Shown one piece after another: positions 42,741 through 51,422 of a stretch of DNA of 64,000 nt. Both the position numbers and the translations under genes were made by a program. The notes under the pieces are model-generated. The model searched no databases, was not told the origin of the DNA, and saw nothing but the letters and a program-made list of their open reading frames with translations. The stretch covers positions 2,542,001 to 2,606,000 of the forward strand of contig JADJWQ010000001.1 in NCBI GenBank assembly GCA_016716265.1. Direction: 5' to 3'. How positions within the stretch are numbered: position 1 is the first letter of the stretch; each line of letters starts with the position of its first letter. The stretch comes from Planctomycetota bacterium. GTDB lineage: Bacteria > Planctomycetota > UBA1135 > UBA2386.

Positions 42741-44491
42741 GCCGCCCCCGGTCGGTGCCCCGGAGGTCGGGTGCCGCCCTGGCCGCGCTCGTCGCGGTGA
42801 GCGGCGGCTGCAATCTGTGGCCGGGGCTCGGCAGCATCGACGTGCCGTATCCGGAGCTGCGCGAGCGGGCGATCGAGCGCCGCTCCCTGGAGTCCCGCGC
42901 GGTCGCCCCACCGCAGTCGGTCGACGACGGCGTCGAGGCCGTGCGCCAGCGTCGACCGGCCGCGGACGGCGAGCCTCCGCGCGCGGTGCAGCAGCTCGAG
43001 CAGCCGACCGTGCCGCTGACCGTCGAGCGCATGCGGCTCCTCGTGCTGCAGAACAACCTCGATCTGGACGTCGCGCTCTACGATCCGGCGCTCGCCCGGA
43101 CCCGCGTGAGTCAGGAGATCGGCAAGTTCGACGCCGTGATCGGCGGCGCGTTCCGCTACGCGCGCAAGGACCTGCCGCCGCTCGACGGTCCGCTCGTCGA
43201 CTTCACGTCGACCGATCCGGATCTCGACAAGGCGCGCGTGAAGCTGACGGAGGTCGCGCAGCGCACGGAGCTGCTCGACCTCGGTCTCGGCGTGACCGTG
43301 CCGCTCCCGACCGGCGGCAAGGTGTCGGTCGACGGTCTGCTGTCGCAGAAGGACGTGCTCGATCCGCAACGATTCGAACAGTATGTCGCCGCGACCCGGT
43401 TCTCGTTCAGCCAGCCGCTCCTCCGCAACGCCGGTACGGACGTCAACCTGGCGTCCATCCGGATCGCGCGCGTCGGCGAGCGGATCTCCGAGGTGCGAAC
43501 GCGGCTCGCTGCGCTGCGTATCCTGTCGCGCGCGGAGAAGGCGTATTGGCGCCTGTACGCCGCACGGCGGTTCCTCGACGTGCGGGCGGAGCAGTTCCGG
43601 CTCGCGTCGGAGAACCTCGAGCTGGTCCGGGCCCGCGTCGCGCAGGGCATCACGCCGACCGTCGAGATCTCGCGCGCCGAGGTCGGCGTCTACAAGCAGC
43701 TGCAGGCGCTGATCGAGGCGGAGACCAGCTGGCGGCTGCGGCAGCGCGAGCTGAAGACCTACCTCGCGACCGCGGACCTGCCGCTGCGCGGCGAGCCGCT
43801 CGTCGACATCGCGACCGACCCGCTGCTCGCCGGCCTCGAGCTCGACGCCGACGCGCTGGTCGAGAGCGCGCTCGCCGAACGCCTCGAGCTGTTCGAGGTC
43901 GAGCTCGGGATCGTCCAGGAGGGCATCCGGATCGGCGTCGCCGAGAACCAGACGCTGCCGATCGCCAACCTCGACTTCAAGTGGGGGACGCTCGAGCGCG
44001 ACCGCGACTTCGGCAGCGCGTGGACGTCGCAATGGGATCTCGACCACCACGAGCTGTCGGTAGGCCTCGGGTTCGAGATCCCGATCACCAACCAGCAGGC
44101 ACGGGCGCGGCTCGACGGCGCCATCCTGTCGCGCGCCCGCGCGCTCGCCTCCCGCGAGGCGCGGAGCCTCGCGATCCGCCAGGAGGTCTACGACGCCGTC
44201 GATCTGTTGCGCCAGAACTGGCAGCGGATCGTCGCCGCGCGGCAGCAGGTGATCGTCGCGGGCGTCAACTACGACGCGGAGCGCCGGCAGTTCGAGCAGG
44301 GGCTGCGCACCATGCGCGAGGTGCTGGAGGCGCTGTCGGACCTCGGTGACGCACAGATCTCGGAGATCCGCGCGATCACCGACTACCAGGTGTCGCAGAT
44401 CGACGTCGCGTTCGCGACCGGCACGCTGCTCGGCTACGCGCGTGTCGACCTGACGCCGCTGGAGCTGCCCGGCTCGCCCGGCGCCGACTGA
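42737..44491 (+). CDS. TolC-like outer-membrane factor, lipoprotein
   Basis: 584 residues from a GTG at 42737, chosen because it overlaps the adaptor stop as GTGA and opens a lipoprotein signal with the lipobox VSGGC. The frame is open further upstream, but that stretch lies inside the adaptor gene. After a linker of about 70 residues comes an outer-membrane efflux domain: ERMRLLVLQNNLDLDVALYDP, RFSFSQPLLRNAGTDVNLAS, VRARVAQGITPTVEISRAEV and the second repeat with VLEALSDLGDAQ. Third component of the tripartite exporter. Longer than the NodT protein at 33129 and not closely similar to it. Confidence 0.9.
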   Translation: MSRPRSVPRRSGAALAALVAVSGGCNLWPGLGSIDVPYPELRERAIERRSLESRAVAPPQSVDDGVEAVRQRRPAADGEPPRAVQQLEQPTVPLTVERMRLLVLQNNLDLDVALYDPALARTRVSQEIGKFDAVIGGAFRYARKDLPPLDGPLVDFTSTDPDLDKARVKLTEVAQRTELLDLGLGVTVPLPTGGKVSVDGLLSQKDVLDPQRFEQYVAATRFSFSQPLLRNAGTDVNLASIRIARVGERISEVRTRLAALRILSRAEKAYWRLYAARRFLDVRAEQFRLASENLELVRARVAQGITPTVEISRAEVGVYKQLQALIEAETSWRLRQRELKTYLATADLPLRGEPLVDIATDPLLAGLELDADALVESALAERLELFEVELGIVQEGIRIGVAENQTLPIANLDFKWGTLERDRDFGSAWTSQWDLDHHELSVGLGFEIPITNQQARARLDGAILSRARALASREARSLAIRQEVYDAVDLLRQNWQRIVAARQQVIVAGVNYDAERRQFEQGLRTMREVLEALSDLGDAQISEIRAITDYQVSQIDVAFATGTLLGYARVDLTPLELPGSPGAD

Positions 44492-44546
44492 CCGCGCGGT
44501 CGGAAAACTTCGGCGCGAGCTGCCAGCGCGAGTGGCCGGTCGTCCG

Positions 44547-44552
44547 TATCGT
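44547..44552 (+). promoter_or_regulatory. candidate -10 element (TATCGT) of the amidohydrolase operon
   Basis: TATCGT ends 8 nt before the ATG at 44561, giving a leader of a few nucleotides at most. There is no Shine-Dalgarno sequence in this gap. No clear -35 box is present. Confidence 0.35.
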
Positions 44553-44560
44553 GCCGCCGC

Positions 44561-47500
44561 ATGCGAGCCGCCCTCCCCGCCCTGGTCGCCGCGATCGTGC
44601 TCGGCGCGCCCACCCCGCGCGCTCAGGACGACCCGGCTGCGAACGCTCCACCGCCGAACGGACCCCGTCGGGTGGACCCGGGCTGGCACGCGCTGGTGGG
44701 CGCGCGCGTCATGCGCGGGCCGGGCGACGTGCTCGACACGGCGACCGTCGTGATCCGCGACGGCCGCATCACGGCGGTCGCCGCCGGGCTCGAGCCGCCG
44801 GCCGGCGCGCGGGTCCACGACTGCACCGGGCTGACCGTCCACGCTGCGTTCGTCGATGCATTCGTGCCGGTCGCCACGCCGGCGATCCCGCCGAACGCGA
44901 CTGGAGCACACTGGCACGCCGACGTGATGCCCCAGCGCAACGTGACCGACGGCCCGGGCATCGAGGCGAAGCTGGCGAAGGAGCTCCGCGAGCTCGGGTT
45001 CGGCGCGGCAGCGGCATACCCGTCGGACGGCATCTTCCGCGGCACCGGTGCGCTGCTGTCCCTCGAGGAGCTCGCCGAGGGTGCCCGCCGCCGCGTTCTC
45101 GCACCGCGCCTGCTGCAGTCGGTCGCATTCGACCGCGCGCGAGACGGATATCCCGGCAGCCTGATGGGGATCATCGCGCTGATCCGTCAGACCCTGGAGG
45201 ACGCGCTCGGCCGCCGTGCGGTCGCATTGCACAGTGCCGGTGCGCTGCCCACGAACGACGCGCTGGCGGCCCTGCGCCGGAGTGACGTCCTGCTCGTCGA
45301 GTGTCGCAACGAGCTCGACGCGCTGCGAGCCGCACGTCTCCCTCGACAATTCGACGCGGCGCGCGCACTGCAGATCGTGCTGGTCGGCAGCGGCTTCGAG
45401 TTCCGCCGCATCGACACGATCGCCGCGACCGGTCTGCCGATCGTGCTACCACTCGACCTCCCACGACCGCCGGAGGTCTCGACGCTGGAGGACGAGAACG
45501 CCACCAGCCTGCGCGACCTGCTGACCTGGGAGCACGCACCGTCCAATGCAGCCCGGCTGCGCCGCGCCGGGGTGACGATCGCGCTGACCACGCACCGGCT
45601 CGAAGACCGCAGCAGCTTCCACGCGAACCTGCGGCGCGCGCTCGACGCCGGTCTCGCGGTCGACGACGCGCTCGCGGCTCTCACCACCGTGCCGGCGGAG
45701 CTGCTCGGCGTCGCCGACCGGCTCGGCACGGTCGCCGTCGGGCGGATCGCCAACCTGTGTGTCGTCGCGGGCGAGCCGTTCGCCGCGGATCGCGAGCTCC
45801 GCGCGGTCTTCGTCAACGGCGTCCGCCACGAGGTCGCTCCCCCGAAGGTCGACGAGCTCACCGGGACGTGGGAGGTCCAGATCCCCGGTGCGGGCGTCGC
45901 GATCGAGCGACTCGTGATCGCGCGCGACGGCAGCGTCGAGCTCGCGGTCGGCGAGCGTTCGGCGACCGCGTCGCGTCCGCACCGCGCACCCCGCCAGCTC
46001 GATCTCCGCTTCGACGGCGAGCCGCTCGGCGCCACCGGGATCTGGCGGCTGACGGCGCTGGTCACCGGGGCGCGCATGGCCGGCGTCGGCAGCGGCCCCG
46101 CCGGCGTGCGGTTCGCCTGGAGCGCGCGGCGGACGGGCGATGCGCCCGCGGCCACCGACGCCACCGGGGACGAGCCCGCCGCGAGCACGCCGACACCACC
46201 CGCCGGGCTGGCCGCGTTGCCGGTCCCGCTCGGTGCGTTCGGGCGCCTGCAGCCGCCGCCGGGCGGGGACGTCGTCGTGCGCGGCGCGACGATCTGGACC
46301 AGCGCCGCCGCCGGCATCCTGCCGCGCGCGACACTGATCGTCCGGGACGGGCGGATCGACTGGGTCGGGCCGGACCGCGACGCGCCGGCGCTCCCGGCGG
46401 ACGCGCTCGTGATCGACGGCCGCGGCCTGCACGTCACGCCCGGGTTGATCGACTGCCACAGCCACACCGGCATCGAGCGCGGCGTCAACGAGGGCACCCA
46501 GGCTGTCACCGCCGAGGTGCGGATCGCGGACGTGCTCGACCCCGACGACATCAGCTGGTACCGGCAGCTCGCCGGCGGCGTCACGGTCGCCCACCAGCTG
46601 CACGGTTCCGCGAATCCGATCGGCGGACAGAGCCAGGTCGTCAAGCTGCGCTGGGGAGTGCTCGACCCCGAGGAGATGAAGCTCGATGGGCCGCTCGGCG
46701 GGATCAAGTTCGCGCTCGGCGAGAACGTCAAGCGCTCGCGGAGCTCCGGCAATACGCGCTATCCGAATACACGGATGGGCGTCGAGGCGCTGCTCCGCGA
46801 CCGCTTCGTGGCCGCGCGCGAATACCGGGCGGATCGGGATGCGGCCGACCCCGGCGACCCACGCACGTGGCCACGCCGCGACCTGGAGCTCGACGCGCTC
46901 GCGGAGATCCTGCGCGGCGAACGGCTCGTGCATTGCCACAGCTACCGCCAGGACGAGATCCTGATGCTGTGCCGCATGGCCCAGGAGTTCGGCTTCCGGA
47001 TCGGCACGTTCCAGCACGGGCTCGAGGGCTACAAGGTCGCGGACGCGATCCGCGAGGCCGCCATCGGCGCGTCGATCTTCAGCGACTGGTGGGCCTACAA
47101 GTACGAGGTGGTGGACGCGATCCCCGAGAACGCGGCGATCATGACGCGGGTCGGGGTGGTCGTCTCGCTGAACAGCGACAGCGACGAGCTCGCGCGGCGG
47201 CTCAACGACGAGGCCGCCAAGGCGGTGAAGTACGGCGACCTGGATCCTGCGGACGCATTGCGTCTCGTGACGATCAACCCGGCCGTCCAGCTCGCGATCG
47301 ACAGCCGGGTCGGCTCGCTCGAGCCGGGCAAGGACGCCGACTTCGCAATCTGGTCCGGCGACCCGCTGAGCTCGTTCAGCAGGTGTCTGCAGACCTGGAT
47401 CGACGGCCGGCGCTACTGGTCGGAGGACGAGGATCGCGAGGCCGAGGCGGTCGCGCGGGCCGAGCGAGCGAGACTCGTGCAGGCGGCGCTCACGGCGCCG

Positions 47501-47590
47501 GGTCCGCGCGCGGCCGGCTCCGGCAATGGCTCCGCGTTCCGGCCCGGCCGCTGCGCCTGTGAGGACCTCGCCACGGAGGCGACCCGATGA
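44561..47590 (+). CDS. secreted tandem amidohydrolase-family protein
   Basis: 1009 residues with signal peptide (MRAALPALVAAIVLGAPTPRAQ). Two amidohydrolase-fold units are fused. The N-terminal one (about 45-430) opens with LVGARVMRGPGDVLDTATVVIRDGRI but has VHAAFVDAFVPVATP where the HxH metal motif belongs, so it looks inactive. The C-terminal one (about 570-990) is complete: GLIDCHSHTG (His633, His635), LVHCHSYRQ (His791, His793), FQHGLEGYK (His819) and NSDSDEL with the metal Asp (873 or 875). Substrate unknown; relatives hydrolyse imides, peptides or N-acyl compounds in the periplasm. Coupled by ATGA overlap to the next amidohydrolase-like gene. Confidence 0.9.
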   Translation: MRAALPALVAAIVLGAPTPRAQDDPAANAPPPNGPRRVDPGWHALVGARVMRGPGDVLDTATVVIRDGRITAVAAGLEPPAGARVHDCTGLTVHAAFVDAFVPVATPAIPPNATGAHWHADVMPQRNVTDGPGIEAKLAKELRELGFGAAAAYPSDGIFRGTGALLSLEELAEGARRRVLAPRLLQSVAFDRARDGYPGSLMGIIALIRQTLEDALGRRAVALHSAGALPTNDALAALRRSDVLLVECRNELDALRAARLPRQFDAARALQIVLVGSGFEFRRIDTIAATGLPIVLPLDLPRPPEVSTLEDENATSLRDLLTWEHAPSNAARLRRAGVTIALTTHRLEDRSSFHANLRRALDAGLAVDDALAALTTVPAELLGVADRLGTVAVGRIANLCVVAGEPFAADRELRAVFVNGVRHEVAPPKVDELTGTWEVQIPGAGVAIERLVIARDGSVELAVGERSATASRPHRAPRQLDLRFDGEPLGATGIWRLTALVTGARMAGVGSGPAGVRFAWSARRTGDAPAATDATGDEPAASTPTPPAGLAALPVPLGAFGRLQPPPGGDVVVRGATIWTSAAAGILPRATLIVRDGRIDWVGPDRDAPALPADALVIDGRGLHVTPGLIDCHSHTGIERGVNEGTQAVTAEVRIADVLDPDDISWYRQLAGGVTVAHQLHGSANPIGGQSQVVKLRWGVLDPEEMKLDGPLGGIKFALGENVKRSRSSGNTRYPNTRMGVEALLRDRFVAAREYRADRDAADPGDPRTWPRRDLELDALAEILRGERLVHCHSYRQDEILMLCRMAQEFGFRIGTFQHGLEGYKVADAIREAAIGASIFSDWWAYKYEVVDAIPENAAIMTRVGVVVSLNSDSDELARRLNDEAAKAVKYGDLDPADALRLVTINPAVQLAIDSRVGSLEPGKDADFAIWSGDPLSSFSRCLQTWIDGRRYWSEDEDREAEAVARAERARLVQAALTAPGPRAAGSGNGSAFRPGRCACEDLATEATR

Positions 47591-48951
47591 TCCCGAGATC
47601 CCGGACGCTCTGCGCTCGCATCGCGACGGCCTGGCTCGCCATCGCAGGTCTCGCGCTTCCCGGCGTGCCCATCCGGGCGCAGGACCTGACGATCGAAGCC
47701 CCGCCGCAGTCGCACCCGATCGCACTGGTCGGTGGCACGATCCACACCGGCGACGGCGCGACGCTCGATCCCGGCGTCCTGTGGTTCGCCGACGGTCGCA
47801 TCCGCGGCCTCGGCAGCGACGCGCGCGCCGCGGGCGTGCCGCCGGGTGCCGTGCACGTCGACGTGTCCGGTCGCCACGTGTGGCCGGGCCTCGTCGACGC
47901 CGTCACGCAGGTCGGCCTGATCGAGATCGAGTCGATCTCCGCGACGCGCGACGTCGACGAGATCGGCGACGTGACGCCCGAGGCGATCGCCGCGCTGGCG
48001 ATCAACCCCGACGCGACGACGATCCCGGTCACCCGCAGCAACGGCGTGCTGACCGTCGGCGCGTTCCCGTCCGGCGGCCTGCTGCCCGGTCGGGCGTCGG
48101 TCGTCGAGCTCGCGGGCTGGACCTGGGAGGAGATGGCGGTGCGCGTCGATGCGGGGCTGATCGTCGACTGGCCGGGCCGGCCGGTGCGGCGTCCGTGGCA
48201 GTCGGAGGACGATGCGCGGCGCGCTGCGGAGCGGACCAGCGAGCAGCTCGCGGAGCTGGACCGCCTGTTCGACGACGCCGCGGCGTGGCTCGCGGCGCGC
48301 GACGCCGATGCGCAGGGCGTCGGGCTCGACCTCGGGTTCGCCGCGATGGGGCCCGCGCTGCGCGGCGAGCGCCCGGTGTTCGTCCGCGCCGACGACGTCG
48401 GGTCGATCCGCGCGGCGATCGGCTGGGCGGTCGCACGCGGCCTGCGCCCCGTGATCGTCGGTGGAGCGGACGCCGACCAGTGCCTCGACCTGCTGAGGGA
48501 GCACGACGTCGCGGTGGTGATCGCCGGCACCCACCGCCTGCCGCGCCGCCGCGACCACGCGCCGGCGACGCCGTTCCGGTTGCCCGCGCTACTGCACGCA
48601 GCCGGCGTCCGCTTCTGCATCGCCGGGGAGGGCGGCTTCGAGAACGAACGCAACCTGCCGTACGAAGCCGCCACCGCCGTCGCCTACGGGCTGCCGCTCG
48701 ACGCCGCGCTGCGCGCCGTGACGCTCGGCGCCGCGGAGTGCCTGGAGCTCGGCGCGGACACGGGCTCGCTGGCGGTCGGGAAGCGAGCGACGCTGATGGT
48801 GACGGACGGCCACCCGCTCGAGGTCCGGAGCCGCGTGCTGCAGGCGTGGTGCTCCGGGCGCGCGCTCGACCTGTCCAACAAGCAGACCCGGCTGGCCGAC
48901 AAGTACCGCGAACGCTACCGGCAGCTCGGCCTGTGGCCGCGCGGGCGCTGA
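47587..48951 (+). CDS. secreted amidohydrolase-like protein lacking the metal motif
   Basis: 454 residues with signal peptide (ending LPGVPIRAQ). It has the amidohydrolase shell (IALVGGTIHTGDGATLDPGVLWFADGRI and the C-terminal LAVGKRATLMVTDGHPLEVRSRVL), but the usual GxxDxHxH is PGLVDAVTQVGLIEIES, without histidines. A pseudo-enzyme is likely, as for the N-terminal half of its upstream partner, to which it is similar in layout. The ATGA overlap suggests the two proteins assemble or fold together; a heteromeric complex is an inference. A strong hairpin follows the stop codon. Confidence 0.86.
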   Translation: MIPRSRTLCARIATAWLAIAGLALPGVPIRAQDLTIEAPPQSHPIALVGGTIHTGDGATLDPGVLWFADGRIRGLGSDARAAGVPPGAVHVDVSGRHVWPGLVDAVTQVGLIEIESISATRDVDEIGDVTPEAIAALAINPDATTIPVTRSNGVLTVGAFPSGGLLPGRASVVELAGWTWEEMAVRVDAGLIVDWPGRPVRRPWQSEDDARRAAERTSEQLAELDRLFDDAAAWLAARDADAQGVGLDLGFAAMGPALRGERPVFVRADDVGSIRAAIGWAVARGLRPVIVGGADADQCLDLLREHDVAVVIAGTHRLPRRRDHAPATPFRLPALLHAAGVRFCIAGEGGFENERNLPYEAATAVAYGLPLDAALRAVTLGAAECLELGADTGSLAVGKRATLMVTDGHPLEVRSRVLQAWCSGRALDLSNKQTRLADKYRERYRQLGLWPRGR

Positions 48952-48960
48952 GCGCGACCC

Positions 48961-48992
48961 GCGCGGCTGTCCTCTGGCGAGGACACCCGCGC
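48961..48992 (+). terminator. hairpin terminator after the amidohydrolase pair
   Basis: Stem GCGCGG plus TGTCCTC, loop TGGC, then GAGGACA plus CCGCGC: 13 base pairs with one C-C mismatch, beginning 10 nt after the stop. It is the cleanest hairpin I noticed in the window. No T-run follows, so termination may need Rho or the hairpin may only protect the 3' end. Confidence 0.55.
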
Positions 48993-49087
48993 ACCGCGTC
49001 GCGGCAACGGGGCTCGCCGGAAGGGTCTGCGGGAGCGATCATCACGGAGGCACGGCGCTTGCCGCCGACTGGCCCCGAGGCCCACAG

Positions 49088-51343
49088 ATGAACCGCCACC
49101 TCTCGATCGCCGCCCTGCTCCTGTGCGCCGCCGTGACCGTCGACGGGACGGCCGGACGGCTCGCCGCCCAGCGTCCGACGATCAACCCGCGCGCGCCAAC
49201 GCCGAGCGCCACCCCACGGGTCGCTCCGGCGCCGATGCCGCGCGCGACGCCCACGCCGGTCGCCCCGCGCGTCACCGCCCCCGCGCCGAGAGTCGCCCCC
49301 GCGCCGCGCATCGCGCCGACCCCGCAGGCCCCGACCCGCGTGACACCGCGAGCGATCCCGGCACCGACGCCGCGCACGGCTCCGATGCCGGTCCCGACCC
49401 GCACGACGCCGTTCCAACCGGCGCCGACCCGCACCGTCCCGACCCCGGTCGCACCGCGCTCGACCCCGACGGTCCGCACCACGCCGAACCCGGGGTTCCG
49501 CACCGCGCCCACACCGACCCCGACGGTCCGCACCCCGACGATCCCCAGCCCGACGCGGACCGTGCCGTCGCGCACGTTCCCGACGCCAGCGGTCACGCAG
49601 CCGCGGATCACGGTCCCGACGCCCGGTGCGGTCCCGGGCTCGACCCCGACCGTCCGCGCGGGCGGGCTGGCGGGCCGCTATCGCGACTCGACGACCCCGG
49701 GCCTGGTGAACCCGTCGCCGGCCAGCCCGCGGAGCCCGGGCGTCAGCCCGCGTACGACGCTCGATCCGGTGGTCCGCGACGTCAGCCCTCGCCTCCGCGA
49801 TCTCTACGCCCGCCGCGACCTCACGACGCGCCGGCCGACCGACGACCTGACGCCCAGCGTCTCACAGCGTCGGACGGACAGCGTCAGCGGTGCGCTGTCG
49901 GACCGCTACTCCACCCGCCTCCGCGACGACACGCTGCGCGTCGTCCCTCGCTCGCCCGACCTGACGGGCCGCGGCGCGCCGAGCGCGCGCACGCCGGTGG
50001 TCGCGCCGCGCGACCCGGCCGTCCGCGTCGAGCCCCGCACACCGGATCCGACGACGCCGCGCCTCGCGCCGCGCAACGGCGGCGGCGTCACCCCCTCGGT
50101 GCGCGTGCCGTCGATCCACAACCGCTACAACCCGCCCGGCTCGCCCGGCGATCCCGGCACCGGTCTGCGGGATCGCGGCGGCAATCTCGGCAACCCTGCG
50201 GCACCCGGACTGCGGTCGTCGACGCGATTGCAGCCGCGCACGGCGCCGACGCGCTCGGCTGTCGTGCCACCGAGCCTCGGGAACGGCAACGGCCCGCGCG
50301 TCAATCCGGGACGCCGGACCGGCGGTTTCGGTAGCCGCTATGACCCGTTCGCGGGGAGCGGTATCTCGCGTGGCGGCGGCAGCATCTATCACGGCCATAC
50401 CTACGCCGGCTCGCGCCGCTACCTGAACGGCTGCTATCACTGGGCCGGCCACCTGGCGGCATTCCCGTGGTTCCATGGCCGTTGGGGCTGGTACGACTTC
50501 CCGTTCTCCTGGTGCGGGAGCTGGTATCGCTACTACTACAACTGCAACAGCTCCTTCGCGCTGTATTGGAACTCGCGGTACGGGCTCGGCGCCGGAGTGA
50601 GCTGGAACTGGTGGTGGCCGAACCGCTGCTACCTGCCCGGCAGCTATTTGGGGTTCACCTACTACCCCGACTTCGCCGCCGGCTACACGGACTGGGGCTA
50701 CGTGCCGACGAGCACCGTCGTCGTCGTCGACGGCACGCCGCCGGCGGATACCACCGTCATCGTCGGTGCGGATGGGGTCGCCGGTGCGGCGGGCGAGGAG
50801 CCGGCCGCGCCGGCGCCGGAGATCTCGCCGGCGCAGCGGCATCTCGATCTCGGCGACTTCTACTTCCGCCGAGGTCGCTACGACGAGGCCGCCGAGAGCT
50901 ACATGCGCGCGCTGGCCTACGTCCCCGACGACGGCTCCGTGCACTTCGTCGTGGCCGACGCGCTGTTCGCGCAGGGCGACTACCACTACGCGGCCTACAT
51001 GATCGGCAAGGGTCTGGAGCTCGATTCAGGATTGAGCCGTGCCGACGCGGACAAGCGGACCTTCTACGAGAACCCGACGGACTTCGATCGACAGCTCGCG
51101 ACGCTCCGCGCCTACCTCGCGGAGAAGCCGTACGACGCGGCGGCGCATCTGGTGCTCGCCTACAACCTGAAGTTCTCCGGCGAGCCGGTCGAGGCGGTCA
51201 AGGCCTTCGCGAGGGTGCTGGAGATCGATCCCGGGAACCGCGCGGCGAAGTCCTTCCTCGAGGCGATGGCGACCCCGGAGACTCCCGCGGACGGCGCGAC
51301 GACCCCGGAGGGGGGCGACGGCGCGAAGCGCGACGAGCGCTGA
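49088..51343 (+). CDS. secreted Pro/Thr/Arg-rich protein with aromatic segment and TPR domain
   Basis: 751 residues with a signal peptide (MNRHLSIAALLLCAAVTVDG...). Residues 28-400 are low-complexity repeats of Pro, Thr, Arg, Ala and Val in units such as PTPTVRT and TPRVAPAP, partly encoded by near-identical DNA. Residues about 440-540 are exceptionally rich in Trp, Tyr, Gly and Cys (GRWGWYDFPFSWCGSWYRYY, GVSWNWWWPNRCY). Residues about 580-725 form TPR repeats (AQRHLDLGDFYFRRGRYDEA, VPDDGSVHFVVADALFAQGD). Similar but shorter YXY-rich plus TPR proteins occur in planctomycetes. It is probably a cell-surface or periplasmic scaffold; no enzymatic role is evident. Confidence 0.8.
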   Translation: MNRHLSIAALLLCAAVTVDGTAGRLAAQRPTINPRAPTPSATPRVAPAPMPRATPTPVAPRVTAPAPRVAPAPRIAPTPQAPTRVTPRAIPAPTPRTAPMPVPTRTTPFQPAPTRTVPTPVAPRSTPTVRTTPNPGFRTAPTPTPTVRTPTIPSPTRTVPSRTFPTPAVTQPRITVPTPGAVPGSTPTVRAGGLAGRYRDSTTPGLVNPSPASPRSPGVSPRTTLDPVVRDVSPRLRDLYARRDLTTRRPTDDLTPSVSQRRTDSVSGALSDRYSTRLRDDTLRVVPRSPDLTGRGAPSARTPVVAPRDPAVRVEPRTPDPTTPRLAPRNGGGVTPSVRVPSIHNRYNPPGSPGDPGTGLRDRGGNLGNPAAPGLRSSTRLQPRTAPTRSAVVPPSLGNGNGPRVNPGRRTGGFGSRYDPFAGSGISRGGGSIYHGHTYAGSRRYLNGCYHWAGHLAAFPWFHGRWGWYDFPFSWCGSWYRYYYNCNSSFALYWNSRYGLGAGVSWNWWWPNRCYLPGSYLGFTYYPDFAAGYTDWGYVPTSTVVVVDGTPPADTTVIVGADGVAGAAGEEPAAPAPEISPAQRHLDLGDFYFRRGRYDEAAESYMRALAYVPDDGSVHFVVADALFAQGDYHYAAYMIGKGLELDSGLSRADADKRTFYENPTDFDRQLATLRAYLAEKPYDAAAHLVLAYNLKFSGEPVEAVKAFARVLEIDPGNRAAKSFLEAMATPETPADGATTPEGGDGAKRDER

Positions 51344-51422
51344 CCGGCGCACCCGGCCGCGGCGGGAGCGCGACCTCGCTCTGGCCGCGGCCGCCCCGGG
51401 CTCCTACAACAGTCTGGATCCC

